This document shows positions 9,791 to 17,884 of a DNA stretch of 64,000 nt, one piece after another (position 1 is the stretch's first letter; each line of letters begins with the position of its first letter). Below the pieces are notes generated by a model. It was not told where the DNA came from. It saw nothing but the letters and a program-made list of their open reading frames with translations, and ran no database searches. This DNA is from Halococcus saccharolyticus DSM 5350 (lineage in GTDB: Archaea; Halobacteriota; Halobacteria; Halobacteriales; Halococcaceae), in NCBI RefSeq assembly GCF_000336915.1, contig NZ_AOMD01000034.1:28504-92503 (forward strand), in the 5' to 3' direction. Position numbers and translations under genes: made by a program.

Positions 9791-10109
9791 GAACCCTCTC
9801 GATGAACTCGGTGACGACGTAGTCGGCCACGTCGTCGACGTTCTCCCTCGCACCCGATTCGAGCCGTTCACGCTCTTGGGCACCCGATTCGAGGATTGCC
9901 TCACGCTCGGCCTCGATCTCCGCGCGCGCCGTCTCGAGGCGTTCGGATTCGAGTTCGTCGGCCTCCTCGCGGGCGGACTCACGGATCTCCTCGGCTTTGC
10001 GCTCGGCCTCGGCGATGCGTTCCTCGCGGTCTTCCTCGGCGGATTCGACGATCTCCTCGGCCTCGCGCTCGGCCGCCTGGATTCGGTCGAGAACCTCTGG
10101 CCTCGCCAT
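9783..10109 (-). CDS. ahaH: A-type ATP synthase subunit H
   Basis: 108 residues, entirely a charged coiled coil (MARPEVLDRIQAAEREAEEI, then Glu/Arg heptads). It pairs with subunit E in the peripheral stalk. The ATG at 10109 is chosen because the 26 residues upstream are basic and non-halophilic, unlike the protein. It is the first gene of the operon, and its stop overlaps the atpI start. A weak TATA-like ACCAAATAG lies at about 10142-10149, 36 bp upstream. Confidence 0.85.
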   Translation of the reverse strand: MARPEVLDRIQAAEREAEEIVESAEEDREERIAEAERKAEEIRESAREEADELESERLETARAEIEAEREAILESGAQERERLESGARENVDDVADYVVTEFIERVHA

Positions 10110-10217
10110 AATCTTGTCTGGGCGGCTCTTGTGCGAGCGCCTATTTGGTAGTTGCGAATACCGTGTGGCCCAACAGCGCCGTCCCATCGGTTGGCGAGCC
10201 GCACCACCGACCCCCGG

Positions 10218-10330
10218 CGGTGGCGCGCGGCTGCGCGGCTGCTCTGACGGAGCGCCCGCGCGACTCTCGCGCGAGGGATGACTGAGCGAGCGTAGCGAAC
10301 GAAGGAATCGGTTGGGGGAGGTGTGTGGCT
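10218..10330 (+). repeat. Intergenic repeat family B, copy 1
   Basis: GC-rich element containing CTCGCGCGAGGGATGA, then GAGCGAGCGTAGCGAACGAA, then ATCGGTTGGGGGAGGTGTG. The same blocks in the same order recur at 11238-11390 (inverted) and 45879-45968. It is non-coding and lies between divergent genes. Confidence 0.7.
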
Positions 10331-10367
10331 GTTGCGGTGCGGTGCTGAGGTGGTGGTGTCAGTAATC

Positions 10368-10470
10368 GAACCGCGAACGAGCCGCAGGCGAGTGAGCGGC
10401 TCTTTTTAGTCCAGGTTTTTCAAGGAGTGGTCGGCGAACGAAGTGAGTCGACCCGACGCAGAAAAAAGTG
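10368..10470 (+). repeat. Intergenic repeat family A, copy 1
   Basis: Core TTTTTAGTCCAGGTTTTT at 10403-10420, preceded by a GAGTGAGCGG block and followed by CAAGGAG, GCGAACGAAGTGAG and finally CCGACGCAGAAAAAAGTGG. It is shared with 20145-20227 and 36771-36874. A GCTGTTGCGGTGCGG block upstream (10329-10343) also precedes copy 3 (36607-36621). Confidence 0.75.
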
Positions 10471-10517
10471 GGTGTGTATCCCCAGAGTTATGCCGACAGC
10501 CGGCGAATCCGCGGCCA

Positions 10518-11138
10518 ATGGGAGTGCTCGAAGACAAGGCGCGTGCGCGGGTGTTCTACAAGTACCTCTCCCGCGTCTACGACGAGATCAACCCCTTCAT
10601 CTGGAACGAGTCGATGCGGGCCGACGCCATCGATTGGCTCGACCCTGCGCCCGACGATCGGGTGCTCGACGTGGGCTGTGGCACGGGCTTTGCCACCGAG
10701 GGCCTGCTCGAACGCACCGACAACGTCCATGGACTCGACCAGAGCAGCCACCAGCTCGAACGCGCCTGGGAAAAGTTCGGGAAGACCGACCAGGTCCGAT
10801 TTTATCGAGGCGACGCCGAGCGGCTCCCCTTCGCCGACGACGCCTTCGATGCGGTCTGGTCGTCGGGATCGATCGAGTACTGGCCCGATCCGGTCGCCAC
10901 CCTTCGGGAATTCTGTCGGGTGGTCAAGCCGGGCGGTAGCGTGCTCGTTGTCGGTCCTGATGCGCCGACATCGTCGGTCTTCGGCCGGGTCGCCGACGCG
11001 ATCATGCTGTTCTACGACGAGGACGAGGCCGACCGGATGTTCGACGCGGCGGGTTTCGAGGAATTCGAACACCACATCCAGCAGGCCCGTCCTGGCAGTC
11101 CACGAGCGATTACGACGGTCGCACACGTTCCTGAGTAG
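10518..11138 (+). CDS. VTE3/MenG-like quinone methyltransferase
   Basis: 206 residues; class I SAM-dependent methyltransferase. The start is the ATG at 10518 (MGVLEDKARARVFYKYLSRV); the 25 residues upstream look non-coding. Motif I is DVGCGTGFAT (51-60). Then come GLDQSSHQLE (72-81), GDAERLPF (98-105) and SGSIEYWPDP (116-125). This set closely matches plant VTE3, which methylates plastoquinone and tocopherol precursors, more than generic UbiE (from memory). In a haloarchaeon the likely substrate is demethylmenaquinone or another prenylated naphthoquinone, but the substrate is inference. It is monocistronic. Confidence 0.8.
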   Translation: MGVLEDKARARVFYKYLSRVYDEINPFIWNESMRADAIDWLDPAPDDRVLDVGCGTGFATEGLLERTDNVHGLDQSSHQLERAWEKFGKTDQVRFYRGDAERLPFADDAFDAVWSSGSIEYWPDPVATLREFCRVVKPGGSVLVVGPDAPTSSVFGRVADAIMLFYDEDEADRMFDAAGFEEFEHHIQQARPGSPRAITTVAHVPE

Positions 11139-11437
11139 GTGTTGTCGGTCGGATCCCGGTATGTCTCGTGATTCCGTGATGACAACTCCGGAGTCGGTTC
11201 GTCTGCATCTATTTTCGACACAAACGAGTGATCGCAGACCACACCCTCCCCAGCCGTTTCGCTCGCTTTGTTCACTCAGTCGCCCTCTCGCGCGAGTCGC
11301 GCGCCTCCGGCGCGCTCACGGGTCGCTTGCGCACCCCGTTCACATCCGAGGCGCTCACTTCGGTCGCGCCGCGCTCTGCTCCCGCGCGCCAGCGTCCCGG
11401 CCCGATGGTCTGGCTTTTCGATCGATGTCAGCCGATA
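11139..11437. other. Convergent intergenic region
   Basis: About 300 bp between the convergent ends of the methyltransferase and pilin genes. The right two thirds are an inverted copy of repeat family B. The rest shows no ORF with coding character and no obvious RNA gene. Confidence 0.6.
11238..11390 (-). repeat. Intergenic repeat family B, copy 2 (inverted)
   Basis: On the minus strand this reads GGCGCGCGGGAGCA, then GCGCGACTCGCGCGAG, then GAACAAAGCGAGCG, then CGGCTGGGGAGGGTGTGG. That is the same block order as copies 1 and 3, with extra GAGCG-type units in the middle. It is the longest copy in the window. Confidence 0.7.
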
Positions 11438-11911
11438 TCACGCTCGTGCCGTGGCGATGGCCGTTCCGTCGACGTAGAAGTTGATAGTTAGGCTCGATCC
11501 CGTGCTCGGATACGGTGAGTTCGTCCCGGCGACCACCAACGAAGTCGTTTCCCCGGCCGACCAGGTGTTGTCGCCCCCTTTTTGGAGAGGGGCAGACAGT
11601 GTTCCGACGAAACCATCCATCCCCGCAGGGGCTGGAACGACCGGTTGGTCTTCGAGCGGTTGCCCATCGACCAAGATACGGATGGTGAGATCGCGGGCAT
11701 TGAGTTCGTCGCCAGCTACGTGTGTCAGCACGATCTTCGGATTGTCGTACCTGTCCCCAGTTTCCCTCTCGGCAGTGATCGTAGCCGTTGGTGGATCGTC
11801 CATCTGACCATCGACCCCGACGACGAACACGCCGACGATACCGGCGAGCGTGACGACGACGGCGAGCACGAGAACGACGCCAACTACCGGAGCGACTGCA
11901 CGGCGTGACAC
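11438..11911 (-). CDS. Type IV pilin-like protein
   Basis: 157 residues. The start MSRRAVAPVVGVVLVLAVVV is a classic haloarchaeal type IV pilin N terminus: a short basic leader, then the hydrophobic helix used for assembly after prepilin peptidase cleavage. The remainder is an extracellular beta-rich domain (about 40-157) with LTHVAGDELNARDLTIRI, seen in many haloarchaeal pilin-domain proteins. Its role in adhesion or surface structures is inferred from the family. It lies 50 bp downstream of the secreted DUF7096 gene on the same strand. Confidence 0.85.
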   Translation of the reverse strand: MSRRAVAPVVGVVLVLAVVVTLAGIVGVFVVGVDGQMDDPPTATITAERETGDRYDNPKIVLTHVAGDELNARDLTIRILVDGQPLEDQPVVPAPAGMDGFVGTLSAPLQKGGDNTWSAGETTSLVVAGTNSPYPSTGSSLTINFYVDGTAIATARA

Positions 11912-11961
11912 GCCACGCGGTGGTCCCGGCCTCGTACTTCAACGTTCGGCGACGCGGACGG

Positions 11962-13284
11962 TTACGGCGAGGTGGGGGCAACGAGCGCCGTCCCGTTCGT
12001 CGTGACGGCCACGCTCGTCTCGACGCGCATGATCGATCCGTTCACGCGGACCGTCACCGTGGCGTTTCCGCGCGGTGCGACCGTCCACAGACGGCCGTCG
12101 GGGCCGGTTTCGCCCACCGTTCGGTTCTCGATCGTCACGGTGCCGTCGAGCCGTTTGCCGCTCTCGGTCGTCAGGAGCACTTCGAGCGGGCCGGTCGGAT
12201 GGGTGCGATTGACCACGAGTCGCCGGTTCGCGGCGGTGGTAGTCACCGGCGCGGCCGTTGGCAGCCGTGTCAGAGTCTTCTGTTGGTGTTCGACGAACAC
12301 CTGGCTGGTGCTCTGATCGAGATACGCCGTGAGTCGGCCGTGATCGTGTGAGAATCGGAATCGGGAGATACCGACTTGCTGGACGTTGCGCTGGCCTTTG
12401 GATCCGGAGTTATTCTCGGCCCAGGGATACAACATCGCGCGGCGATTGCGCACGTCCGTGTTGTTCTCGACGCTGCCTGCAGTAGTATTTCGTTCGCTCG
12501 GAAGGTACGCCTCACGATAGTACTGCCCGTCGTCGACGGTCGCCAGCACGACCCCATCGGCCGTCGTTTCGGCGTACACCCAGAGGGGTTCGAGACGCTC
12601 CTCACGGGTCGAGCCGACCCGGGCGACGCCGGACGGAACGTCGGCGTCGACGGGAACCGTGTTCTCCCCGCGAAGCGCCGTTGTGACTCGATCACGGACC
12701 GGGCCGCCGAACGGCGCGAGTTCGAACTGTCGGTTCTGTGCCCAGTTGATCACTGATGTACCGTCGATCGTCGACTGTGGGACCGACTCCGCCCGCCGCT
12801 GTAACTGCTCGACTGCCGTTTCGAGTCGACCGGCCGCAGCGCCGATCCGCGCGAGATCGCGGAGGAACGCCTGTCCGGACAACGATCCGTTGTTGTAGGC
12901 CGTGATCGTGGTGGCCTGTCGATCGTGAAGCGCCGCGATCCGTTCGTCGATTCGGGCGGCAGTCGTCTCGATCTGCTCGTGACGTGCCGTGACGGACTCG
13001 GTATCCGAAAGGCGCTGTCGGAGCACCTCCTGTTGAAACCGGCCGTCGAGCTGCTGTGTTTCGAGTGCGAGCGTTCCCGAAACGTCGATCGTCGCGCCAT
13101 TGTACGCCGCGGTTTCGAGCGAATCGGGTGTGATGCGGAGATACGAGGTCGTCTCGGTCGCCGGCGTGACCGGGGCCGCCGAGCTGACGCGAGCCCCGTC
13201 CGGCGGACGTGAAGCCGGAGCCGCGAGCGCGACCGGCGCGAGGACACAGCAGAGAGCAAGCACGAGTGCGATCGCGCGGCGCAT
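11962..13284 (-). CDS. Secreted DUF7096-like protein
   Basis: 440 residues. I choose the ATG at 13284 (MRRAIALVLALCC), not the ATG four codons upstream, because the TATA box at 13311-13319 lies about 30 bp from it and no leader is needed. The Sec signal peptide covers about 1-22. The mature protein has a helical region with paired helices (about 80-165) and beta-rich C-terminal repeats (about 310-440). There are many Asn-X-Thr/Ser sites and no C-terminal anchor. It matches haloarchaeal DUF7096-type secreted proteins of unknown function. It is divergent from a membrane-bound regulator and upstream of a pilin gene. Confidence 0.7.
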   Translation of the reverse strand: MRRAIALVLALCCVLAPVALAAPASRPPDGARVSSAAPVTPATETTSYLRITPDSLETAAYNGATIDVSGTLALETQQLDGRFQQEVLRQRLSDTESVTARHEQIETTAARIDERIAALHDRQATTITAYNNGSLSGQAFLRDLARIGAAAGRLETAVEQLQRRAESVPQSTIDGTSVINWAQNRQFELAPFGGPVRDRVTTALRGENTVPVDADVPSGVARVGSTREERLEPLWVYAETTADGVVLATVDDGQYYREAYLPSERNTTAGSVENNTDVRNRRAMLYPWAENNSGSKGQRNVQQVGISRFRFSHDHGRLTAYLDQSTSQVFVEHQQKTLTRLPTAAPVTTTAANRRLVVNRTHPTGPLEVLLTTESGKRLDGTVTIENRTVGETGPDGRLWTVAPRGNATVTVRVNGSIMRVETSVAVTTNGTALVAPTSP

Positions 13285-13310
13285 CGGATGGACCATCTGT
13301 TCCCGTCGCT

Positions 13311-13319
13311 ATTAAAATC
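13311..13319 (-). promoter_or_regulatory. Promoter of secreted protein gene
   Basis: On the minus strand, GATTTTAATAG is a good haloarchaeal TATA box. Its centre is about 30 bp upstream of the ATG at 13284, predicting a leaderless transcript. It lies in the 121-bp region shared with the divergent regulator gene. Confidence 0.55.
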
Positions 13320-13405
13320 CCGGCCGAAACATGGCTCGGAGGCGGCCATACACGGTGATCCAGGGGATGAAAAGGGTTTTCGTGTCGGCCCGAGCAGAGT
13401 CGGGT

Positions 13406-14587
13406 ATGCGCTTTCGGGCGGTGCTGTGCGCGCTCCTCGCTGCCGTCGTCGCCGTCACCGCCGTCGGGCCGGCGGTCGTGTACGGCCAGCCCGGGACGGA
13501 CATCGACCAGGCGGCGTCGCCGATCGACAGCGCCGACGCCGCCACGACCATCGCCATCCAGCCCCGACCGAACGGCGACGCCCGACTCCGGATCTCGACG
13601 CGCTTCGCTCTCACCAGTACGAACGAGACCAGAGCGTTCAGAACGATCGCGAGGGAGTTCGAGGAGAGCGCCAACACCGATCCGATCCCGACGTTCCGGC
13701 GCGCCGCGACCGCGGCGAGCAACGCCACTCGCCGGCCGATGAACGTTACGAACGTCAACCGAACCGCGACGATCGTGGGCCGGAACAACACCAGCAAGAA
13801 CGACACCGGCCGGCTCGTGGTCGCGTTCACGTGGACGAACTTCGCCCGGCAGAGTGACGACGAGCTGATCGTCGGTGACGTGTTCAACACCAGCCAGGGA
13901 ACCTGGCTCCCGTCGCTCACATCGGAGCAGACGTTGCGCATCGAAACGCCCCGAGGGCACACCATCGATACCTCGCCGATCGGATATACCAATCGCACGC
14001 TCGTGTGGAAGGGGTCCCGATCGTTCGCTCCCGGGGAGCCGCGGGTGATCTACGATCGCACCGGCGCACCACTCCAGCCCACGACTGGCGAGAATCCCAA
14101 CGGAAGCGAAGATGGCAACGGCGACACCGGACCGTTCGCCGCAGTACCGCCGCTCGTGGTCGGCGCAGGAGCGATCGTTCTCGGGGCGGGTGTCGTGATC
14201 GTCGGGGCGTACACCTGGACGCGACGCGAGACGGACGGTGACGGGGACACACCCGATGTCGCCGATGACGACTCCGGATCGGGGACGACGCCGGCGACGG
14301 CGCAAACGGAAGCGGGAACCGGCGCTTCCGCCGTGGCGACCGCCGACGAACCCGACGACGAACCGCCTGACGACGAACTCCTCTCGGACGAGGAGCGTGT
14401 CGAGCGACTCCTCGAACGCAACGACGGGCGGATGAAGCAGGCCTCGATCGTCGATGAGACCGGCTGGTCGAACGCGAAGGTATCCCAGTTGCTGTCGGCG
14501 ATGGACGACACGGGCAGAATCGAGAAGCTCCGAATCGGCCGGGAGAACCTCATCAGCCTGCCTGATCGCGACGATGAGACGGTTTGA
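13406..14587 (+). CDS. Membrane-anchored winged-helix regulator (DUF7345/DUF7343 type)
   Basis: 393 residues from the ATG at 13406 (MRFRAVLCALLAAVV); the 25 upstream residues are basic and unlikely to be translated. A signal peptide (1-29) is followed by an extracellular domain (about 30-225) with several Asn-X-Thr sites. Then come a Gly/Asn linker, one membrane helix (about 244-268), an acidic Asp/Glu/Thr linker, and a C-terminal winged helix (about 325-390) with MKQASIVDETGWSNAKVSQLL. This is a one-component membrane sensor: outside signal, inside DNA binding. It is divergent from the secreted protein and pilin genes, which are plausible targets (inference). Confidence 0.8.
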   Translation: MRFRAVLCALLAAVVAVTAVGPAVVYGQPGTDIDQAASPIDSADAATTIAIQPRPNGDARLRISTRFALTSTNETRAFRTIAREFEESANTDPIPTFRRAATAASNATRRPMNVTNVNRTATIVGRNNTSKNDTGRLVVAFTWTNFARQSDDELIVGDVFNTSQGTWLPSLTSEQTLRIETPRGHTIDTSPIGYTNRTLVWKGSRSFAPGEPRVIYDRTGAPLQPTTGENPNGSEDGNGDTGPFAAVPPLVVGAGAIVLGAGVVIVGAYTWTRRETDGDGDTPDVADDDSGSGTTPATAQTEAGTGASAVATADEPDDEPPDDELLSDEERVERLLERNDGRMKQASIVDETGWSNAKVSQLLSAMDDTGRIEKLRIGRENLISLPDRDDETV

Positions 14588-14597
14588 CGCTTTCGGA

Positions 14598-14608
14598 ACC
14601 GTTAACAT
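14598..14608 (+). promoter_or_regulatory. Promoter of etfBA
   Basis: CGGAACC (BRE-like) followed by GTTAACAT, centred 28 bp before the etfB ATG at 14632. This is the spacing of a leaderless haloarchaeal promoter. Confidence 0.5.
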
Positions 14609-14631
14609 TCGCGGGCGGCGACTCCCGTCCG

Positions 14632-15426
14632 ATGAAGATCCTCATCGCGGTAACCGAGGTGGCCGAGGTCGAGGACGACTTCGAGATCGACGGTCTCGCG
14701 GTCGCCGAGCAGTACCTCGACTACGATCTCAACGAGTGGGACGACTACGCCATCGAGGCGGGCGTCCAGCTCCAGGAGGCGGGTGAGGACGTCGAGGTCG
14801 TCTCGGTCACGATCGGCCCCGAACGGAGCGAGGAGACCATCCGGATGGGGCTCGCGAAAGGTGTCGACCGCGCGATCCGGGTCTGGGACGACGCGCTCGA
14901 AGGGGAAGGACAGCTTGGCGTCGAAACCAAGGCCGATATCCTCGCGGCGGTCGCCGAGGACGAAGACCCCGACCTCGTGCTCGCGGGCGTCCAGTCGAAC
15001 GACGACGCCTTCGGGGCCACCGGCGTCTCGCTCGCCGACGAGATCGGCTTCGAGTGGGCTGCGGTCGTCAACGATCTCGATCTCGATCCTGGGGGAAGCG
15101 TCGCCTCGGTCCACCGCGAACTCGAAGGCGGCGTCGAGGAGCTCACCGACGTGGAACTCCCCGCCGTCCTCACCATCCAGACCGGGATCAACGAGCCCCG
15201 GTATGCGAGCCTCCGCGGGATCCGCCAGGCCCAATCGAAGGAGATCGCTCCAAAGGACCTCGCGGACATCGGCCTCGATGCGTCGGTGACTGAGAGTCCG
15301 ATCACGCTCACCCAGCTCTACGAGCCAGAAACCGAGAGCGACGCGACGGTGTTCGAGGGCAGCCCCGACGAGGAAGCCGACCAGTTGGCTGAACTGCTCC
15401 GCGACAAGGGGGTGGTCGAGGGATGA
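14632..15426 (+). CDS. etfB: Electron transfer flavoprotein beta subunit
   Basis: 264 residues. It forms a heterodimer with EtfA, taking electrons from acyl-CoA or other dehydrogenases towards the quinone pool. The ATG at 14632 (MKILIAVTEVAEVEDDFEID) is preferred because it matches family N termini and lies 28 bp past a TATA box. The conserved core includes DLVLAGVQSNDDAFGATG and, near 185, the signature IQTGINEPRYASLRGIRQA. It overlaps etfA by 4 bp (ATGA), so the two are a translationally coupled pair. Confidence 0.93.
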   Translation: MKILIAVTEVAEVEDDFEIDGLAVAEQYLDYDLNEWDDYAIEAGVQLQEAGEDVEVVSVTIGPERSEETIRMGLAKGVDRAIRVWDDALEGEGQLGVETKADILAAVAEDEDPDLVLAGVQSNDDAFGATGVSLADEIGFEWAAVVNDLDLDPGGSVASVHRELEGGVEELTDVELPAVLTIQTGINEPRYASLRGIRQAQSKEIAPKDLADIGLDASVTESPITLTQLYEPETESDATVFEGSPDEEADQLAELLRDKGVVEG

Positions 15427-16391
15427 CGGTCCTCGCCATCGCCGAACACCGCCGCGGCGAGCTGCGCGACGTGAGCTTCGAGCTTGCTACCGTGGGCCGC
15501 GAGCTCGCCGACGCCACGGACGGCGACCTCCACCTCGCCGTGATCGGCGGCGAAGTAGCGGAGTTCGCCGACCGGCTCGACCGCGAGGGTGTCGACGTCG
15601 TCCACACGGTCGACGAGGGCGAGGAGTTCAACCACGACGTCTATGTCCAGGCGGTCACCGCGCTCTACGACGAGGTCGAGCCCGACACGCTGCTCATGCC
15701 GAACTCGGTCAACGGGCTAGATTACGCTCCTGCGGTCGCCAACCGTCTCTCGCTGCCGCTCGTGACCGACGCGATCGACATCGAGCGCGACGGCGTCCTC
15801 TCGGTGACCCGCGAGAAGTACGGCTCGAAGGTGGAAACAGTAGTCGAAGTCGACGCCGACCGCGCGGCGGTGACGGTTCGGCCCGGCGAGTGGCCGCCCG
15901 CCGAGGGCACCAACGGAGCCGAAATCCGAGCGTTCGACGCCGAGATCGACGAGTCGGCGGTGCGCTCGACGGTAACCGGATTCCAGGAGGTCGGCGGCGG
16001 CGACGTCGACATCAGCGAGGCCGACGTGCTGGTGTCGGTGGGCCGCGGGATCGAAGAGGAGGAGAACATCGCGCTGGTCGAGGCGCTGGCGGATACCCTC
16101 GACGCGACGCTCTCTTCCTCGCGGCCGATCGTCGACAACGGCTGGCTCCCGAAGAATCGCCAGGTCGGCCAGTCGGGGAAGGTCGTTACGCCCGACGTGT
16201 ACATTGCAATCGGGATTTCGGGTGCCGTCCAGCACGTCGCTGGGATGAAGGGAGCCGAGACGATCGTCGCGATCAACACCGACCCGAACGCGCCGATCTA
16301 CGACCTCGCGGACTACGGGATCGTCGACGACCTCTTCGACGTGGTGCCGGCGCTGATCGAGGCGTTCGGCGGCGAACCGCCCGAAATCTGA
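15423..16391 (+). CDS. etfA: Electron transfer flavoprotein alpha subunit
   Basis: 322 residues. FAD-binding partner of EtfB. The C-terminal FAD domain is clear: VSVGRGIEEEENI (about 200-212), SRPIVDNGWLPKNRQVGQSG (about 235-254), then YIAIGISGAVQHVAGMKGAE and VAINTDPNAPIYDLADYGIV. The N-terminal domain pairs with EtfB. No fixABCX-type partners, such as an ETF:quinone oxidoreductase, lie next to it here. Confidence 0.94.
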   Translation: MTVLAIAEHRRGELRDVSFELATVGRELADATDGDLHLAVIGGEVAEFADRLDREGVDVVHTVDEGEEFNHDVYVQAVTALYDEVEPDTLLMPNSVNGLDYAPAVANRLSLPLVTDAIDIERDGVLSVTREKYGSKVETVVEVDADRAAVTVRPGEWPPAEGTNGAEIRAFDAEIDESAVRSTVTGFQEVGGGDVDISEADVLVSVGRGIEEEENIALVEALADTLDATLSSSRPIVDNGWLPKNRQVGQSGKVVTPDVYIAIGISGAVQHVAGMKGAETIVAINTDPNAPIYDLADYGIVDDLFDVVPALIEAFGGEPPEI

Positions 16392-16452
16392 CGATTCGTT
16401 CTGGTTACCGCCGATCGTCACGTACTTTCACGCCGGGTCTAAAGAGCGGACA

Positions 16453-17295
16453 ATGGAGTATCTCGAACGCCGGCGGGCGATGGTCGAGGAGCGCCTCGAA
16501 GCCGTCTGCGAGGCGTCCGAGCCCGACGATCTCGCCGCCCAGCTCGAACACGTCGCGCTCTCTGGCGGCAAGCGCGTCCGGCCAACAGTCACAGTTTTAG
16601 CCTGTGAGGCTGCCGGCGGGGAGGGTGAGGACGCGGTCGATTTCGCGGTCGGGATCGAGCTGGTGCACAACGCCTCGCTCGTGGTCGACGACATCATCGA
16701 CGAGTCGGACGTCCGCCGGGGGACCGATAGCGCGTGGGCGGCCTTCGGCCACGGCTCGGCGCTGATCGCCTCGGATGGGCTGCTCGGCGAGGCGTTCGCG
16801 CTCTTTGCGACCGACGAGCGTGCGATGGAGGTCGTGAGCGAGGCGATGGTCGAACTCGGCGAGGGTGAAGCGACCGAACTCGTCGCTCAGCCCACCACCC
16901 AGACGGAGTACATGGAGCTCGCCCGCCGGAAGACAGGGGCGCTCTTTCGTGCGGCGGCCCAGTTGGGCGCGGTCGCGGCCGACGCCGACGACGCCACGGT
17001 GGCAGCGTTCGGCGACTACGCCGAAGGTGTCGGGGTCGCCTTTCAGATTCGCGACGACGTGCTCGATGCGACTGCCGACGCCGACGATCTCGGCAAGCCG
17101 ACGGGTCAGGACAGCGAGATGGACCGCCCCTCGCTCGTCGAAGTCACCGATCTTGCGCCGGAGGAAGCGAACGACCTCGCACGTCGAACCGCCGACGACG
17201 CGCTCGCGGCGCTCGACTCGGTTTCGATCGCCGATGAACAGGCCGAGGAGTACCTCCGCGATCTCGCGGAGTTCGTGGTCGTCCGCGAGCGATAA
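16453..17295 (+). CDS. Polyprenyl diphosphate synthase (trans-type)
   Basis: 280 residues. Condenses isopentenyl diphosphate with allylic diphosphates to give C20-C40 chains for archaeal lipids or quinones. The first aspartate-rich motif is DDIIDESDVRRG (about 78-89) and the second is QIRDDVLD (about 198-205). SGGKRVRP near residue 38 is the IPP-binding loop. It is shorter than many GGPP synthases (300-350) because the C-terminal helices are compact. Chain length cannot be told from sequence. A methyltransferase of quinone type lies 5 kb away. Confidence 0.88.
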   Translation: MEYLERRRAMVEERLEAVCEASEPDDLAAQLEHVALSGGKRVRPTVTVLACEAAGGEGEDAVDFAVGIELVHNASLVVDDIIDESDVRRGTDSAWAAFGHGSALIASDGLLGEAFALFATDERAMEVVSEAMVELGEGEATELVAQPTTQTEYMELARRKTGALFRAAAQLGAVAADADDATVAAFGDYAEGVGVAFQIRDDVLDATADADDLGKPTGQDSEMDRPSLVEVTDLAPEEANDLARRTADDALAALDSVSIADEQAEEYLRDLAEFVVVRER

Positions 17296-17307
17296 TTTGC
17301 CGTGAGA

Positions 17308-17802
17308 TCACAAATTCGCTTGCAAGCGGTCAACCGCCTCATTCCCTCGATCTTGAACCTCTCCTAATTCTTCGTAGAGATCAGAGAGAAGTTCGCTCTG
17401 TTCCGACCGTGTATCAATCTCCTCGTGTCTTGCTGCAGCGTGTGGCATTGCTTCGGCAAGAACGGATACTGAAGAATAGAATTCAACGACGCACTCAACT
17501 TCTTTTGCCGTGAGGATCCCAATGTCGGCAGCAGTTGAATCGAATACCGTCCGTGGAAGGAAATCGTGTTCAGGAACGAAAGCAAACGCTGCAGAGGCAT
17601 CTCTCCAGTATTCAATCCTACTAGCTGTTTCGTTAATTTCGGATATTAATGCTCTCCTTAATTTCTCTTGCTGATTCTGCTTCTGTCGATAATCAAGATA
17701 GTATCTGACTAGGAACGAGCCAGCTGAGCCAATCAAAGCACCAAAACCAGCAGCGAGGACCGGACTCAATTCTCCGGTAGCTTGTAAGAGCAGTGCAGTC
17801 AT
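17308..17802 (-). CDS. AT-rich orphan membrane protein
   Basis: 164 residues; not recognised. One membrane helix (about 15-35, LAAGFGALIGSAGSFLVRYY) is followed by a helical cytoplasmic domain with a charged segment KQNQQEKLRRALISEINETA, likely coiled coil. The gene is much poorer in GC and in third-position GC than its neighbours, which suggests recent transfer or relaxed selection. It is convergent with the polyprenyl synthase gene, with a 12-bp gap. The general layout resembles small phage or plasmid membrane proteins, but there is no specific match. Confidence 0.6.
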   Translation of the reverse strand: MTALLLQATGELSPVLAAGFGALIGSAGSFLVRYYLDYRQKQNQQEKLRRALISEINETASRIEYWRDASAAFAFVPEHDFLPRTVFDSTAADIGILTAKEVECVVEFYSSVSVLAEAMPHAAARHEEIDTRSEQSELLSDLYEELGEVQDRGNEAVDRLQANL

Positions 17803-17884
17803 GACAACCGATCCTTGCGGTCGTTTTAATTGTCTTCTGGGAAATGGTTGGGGGTGAAATTGTGCTCCTTCGACGAGTGGAAGA

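Larger units (their letters stand above)
10110..10517. other. Divergent intergenic region with two repeat elements
   Basis: 408 bp between the ATP synthase operon (leftward) and the methyltransferase gene (rightward). No convincing ORF is present. It must hold both promoters, and most of the rest is occupied by one copy of each repeat family (10218-10330 and 10368-10470). The ATP synthase promoter region (10110-10210) lies outside the repeats. Confidence 0.7.

Noticed and set aside
10395-10475. Repeat family A as a CRISPR fragment
   Set aside because: Copies are scattered 10-16 kb apart with no spacers or cas genes; they are dispersed intergenic repeats.
12692-14608. 638-codon minus-strand frame running through the regulator and secreted protein genes
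   Set aside because: It crosses two divergent real genes out of frame, with Arg/Gly-rich residues unlike halophilic proteins.
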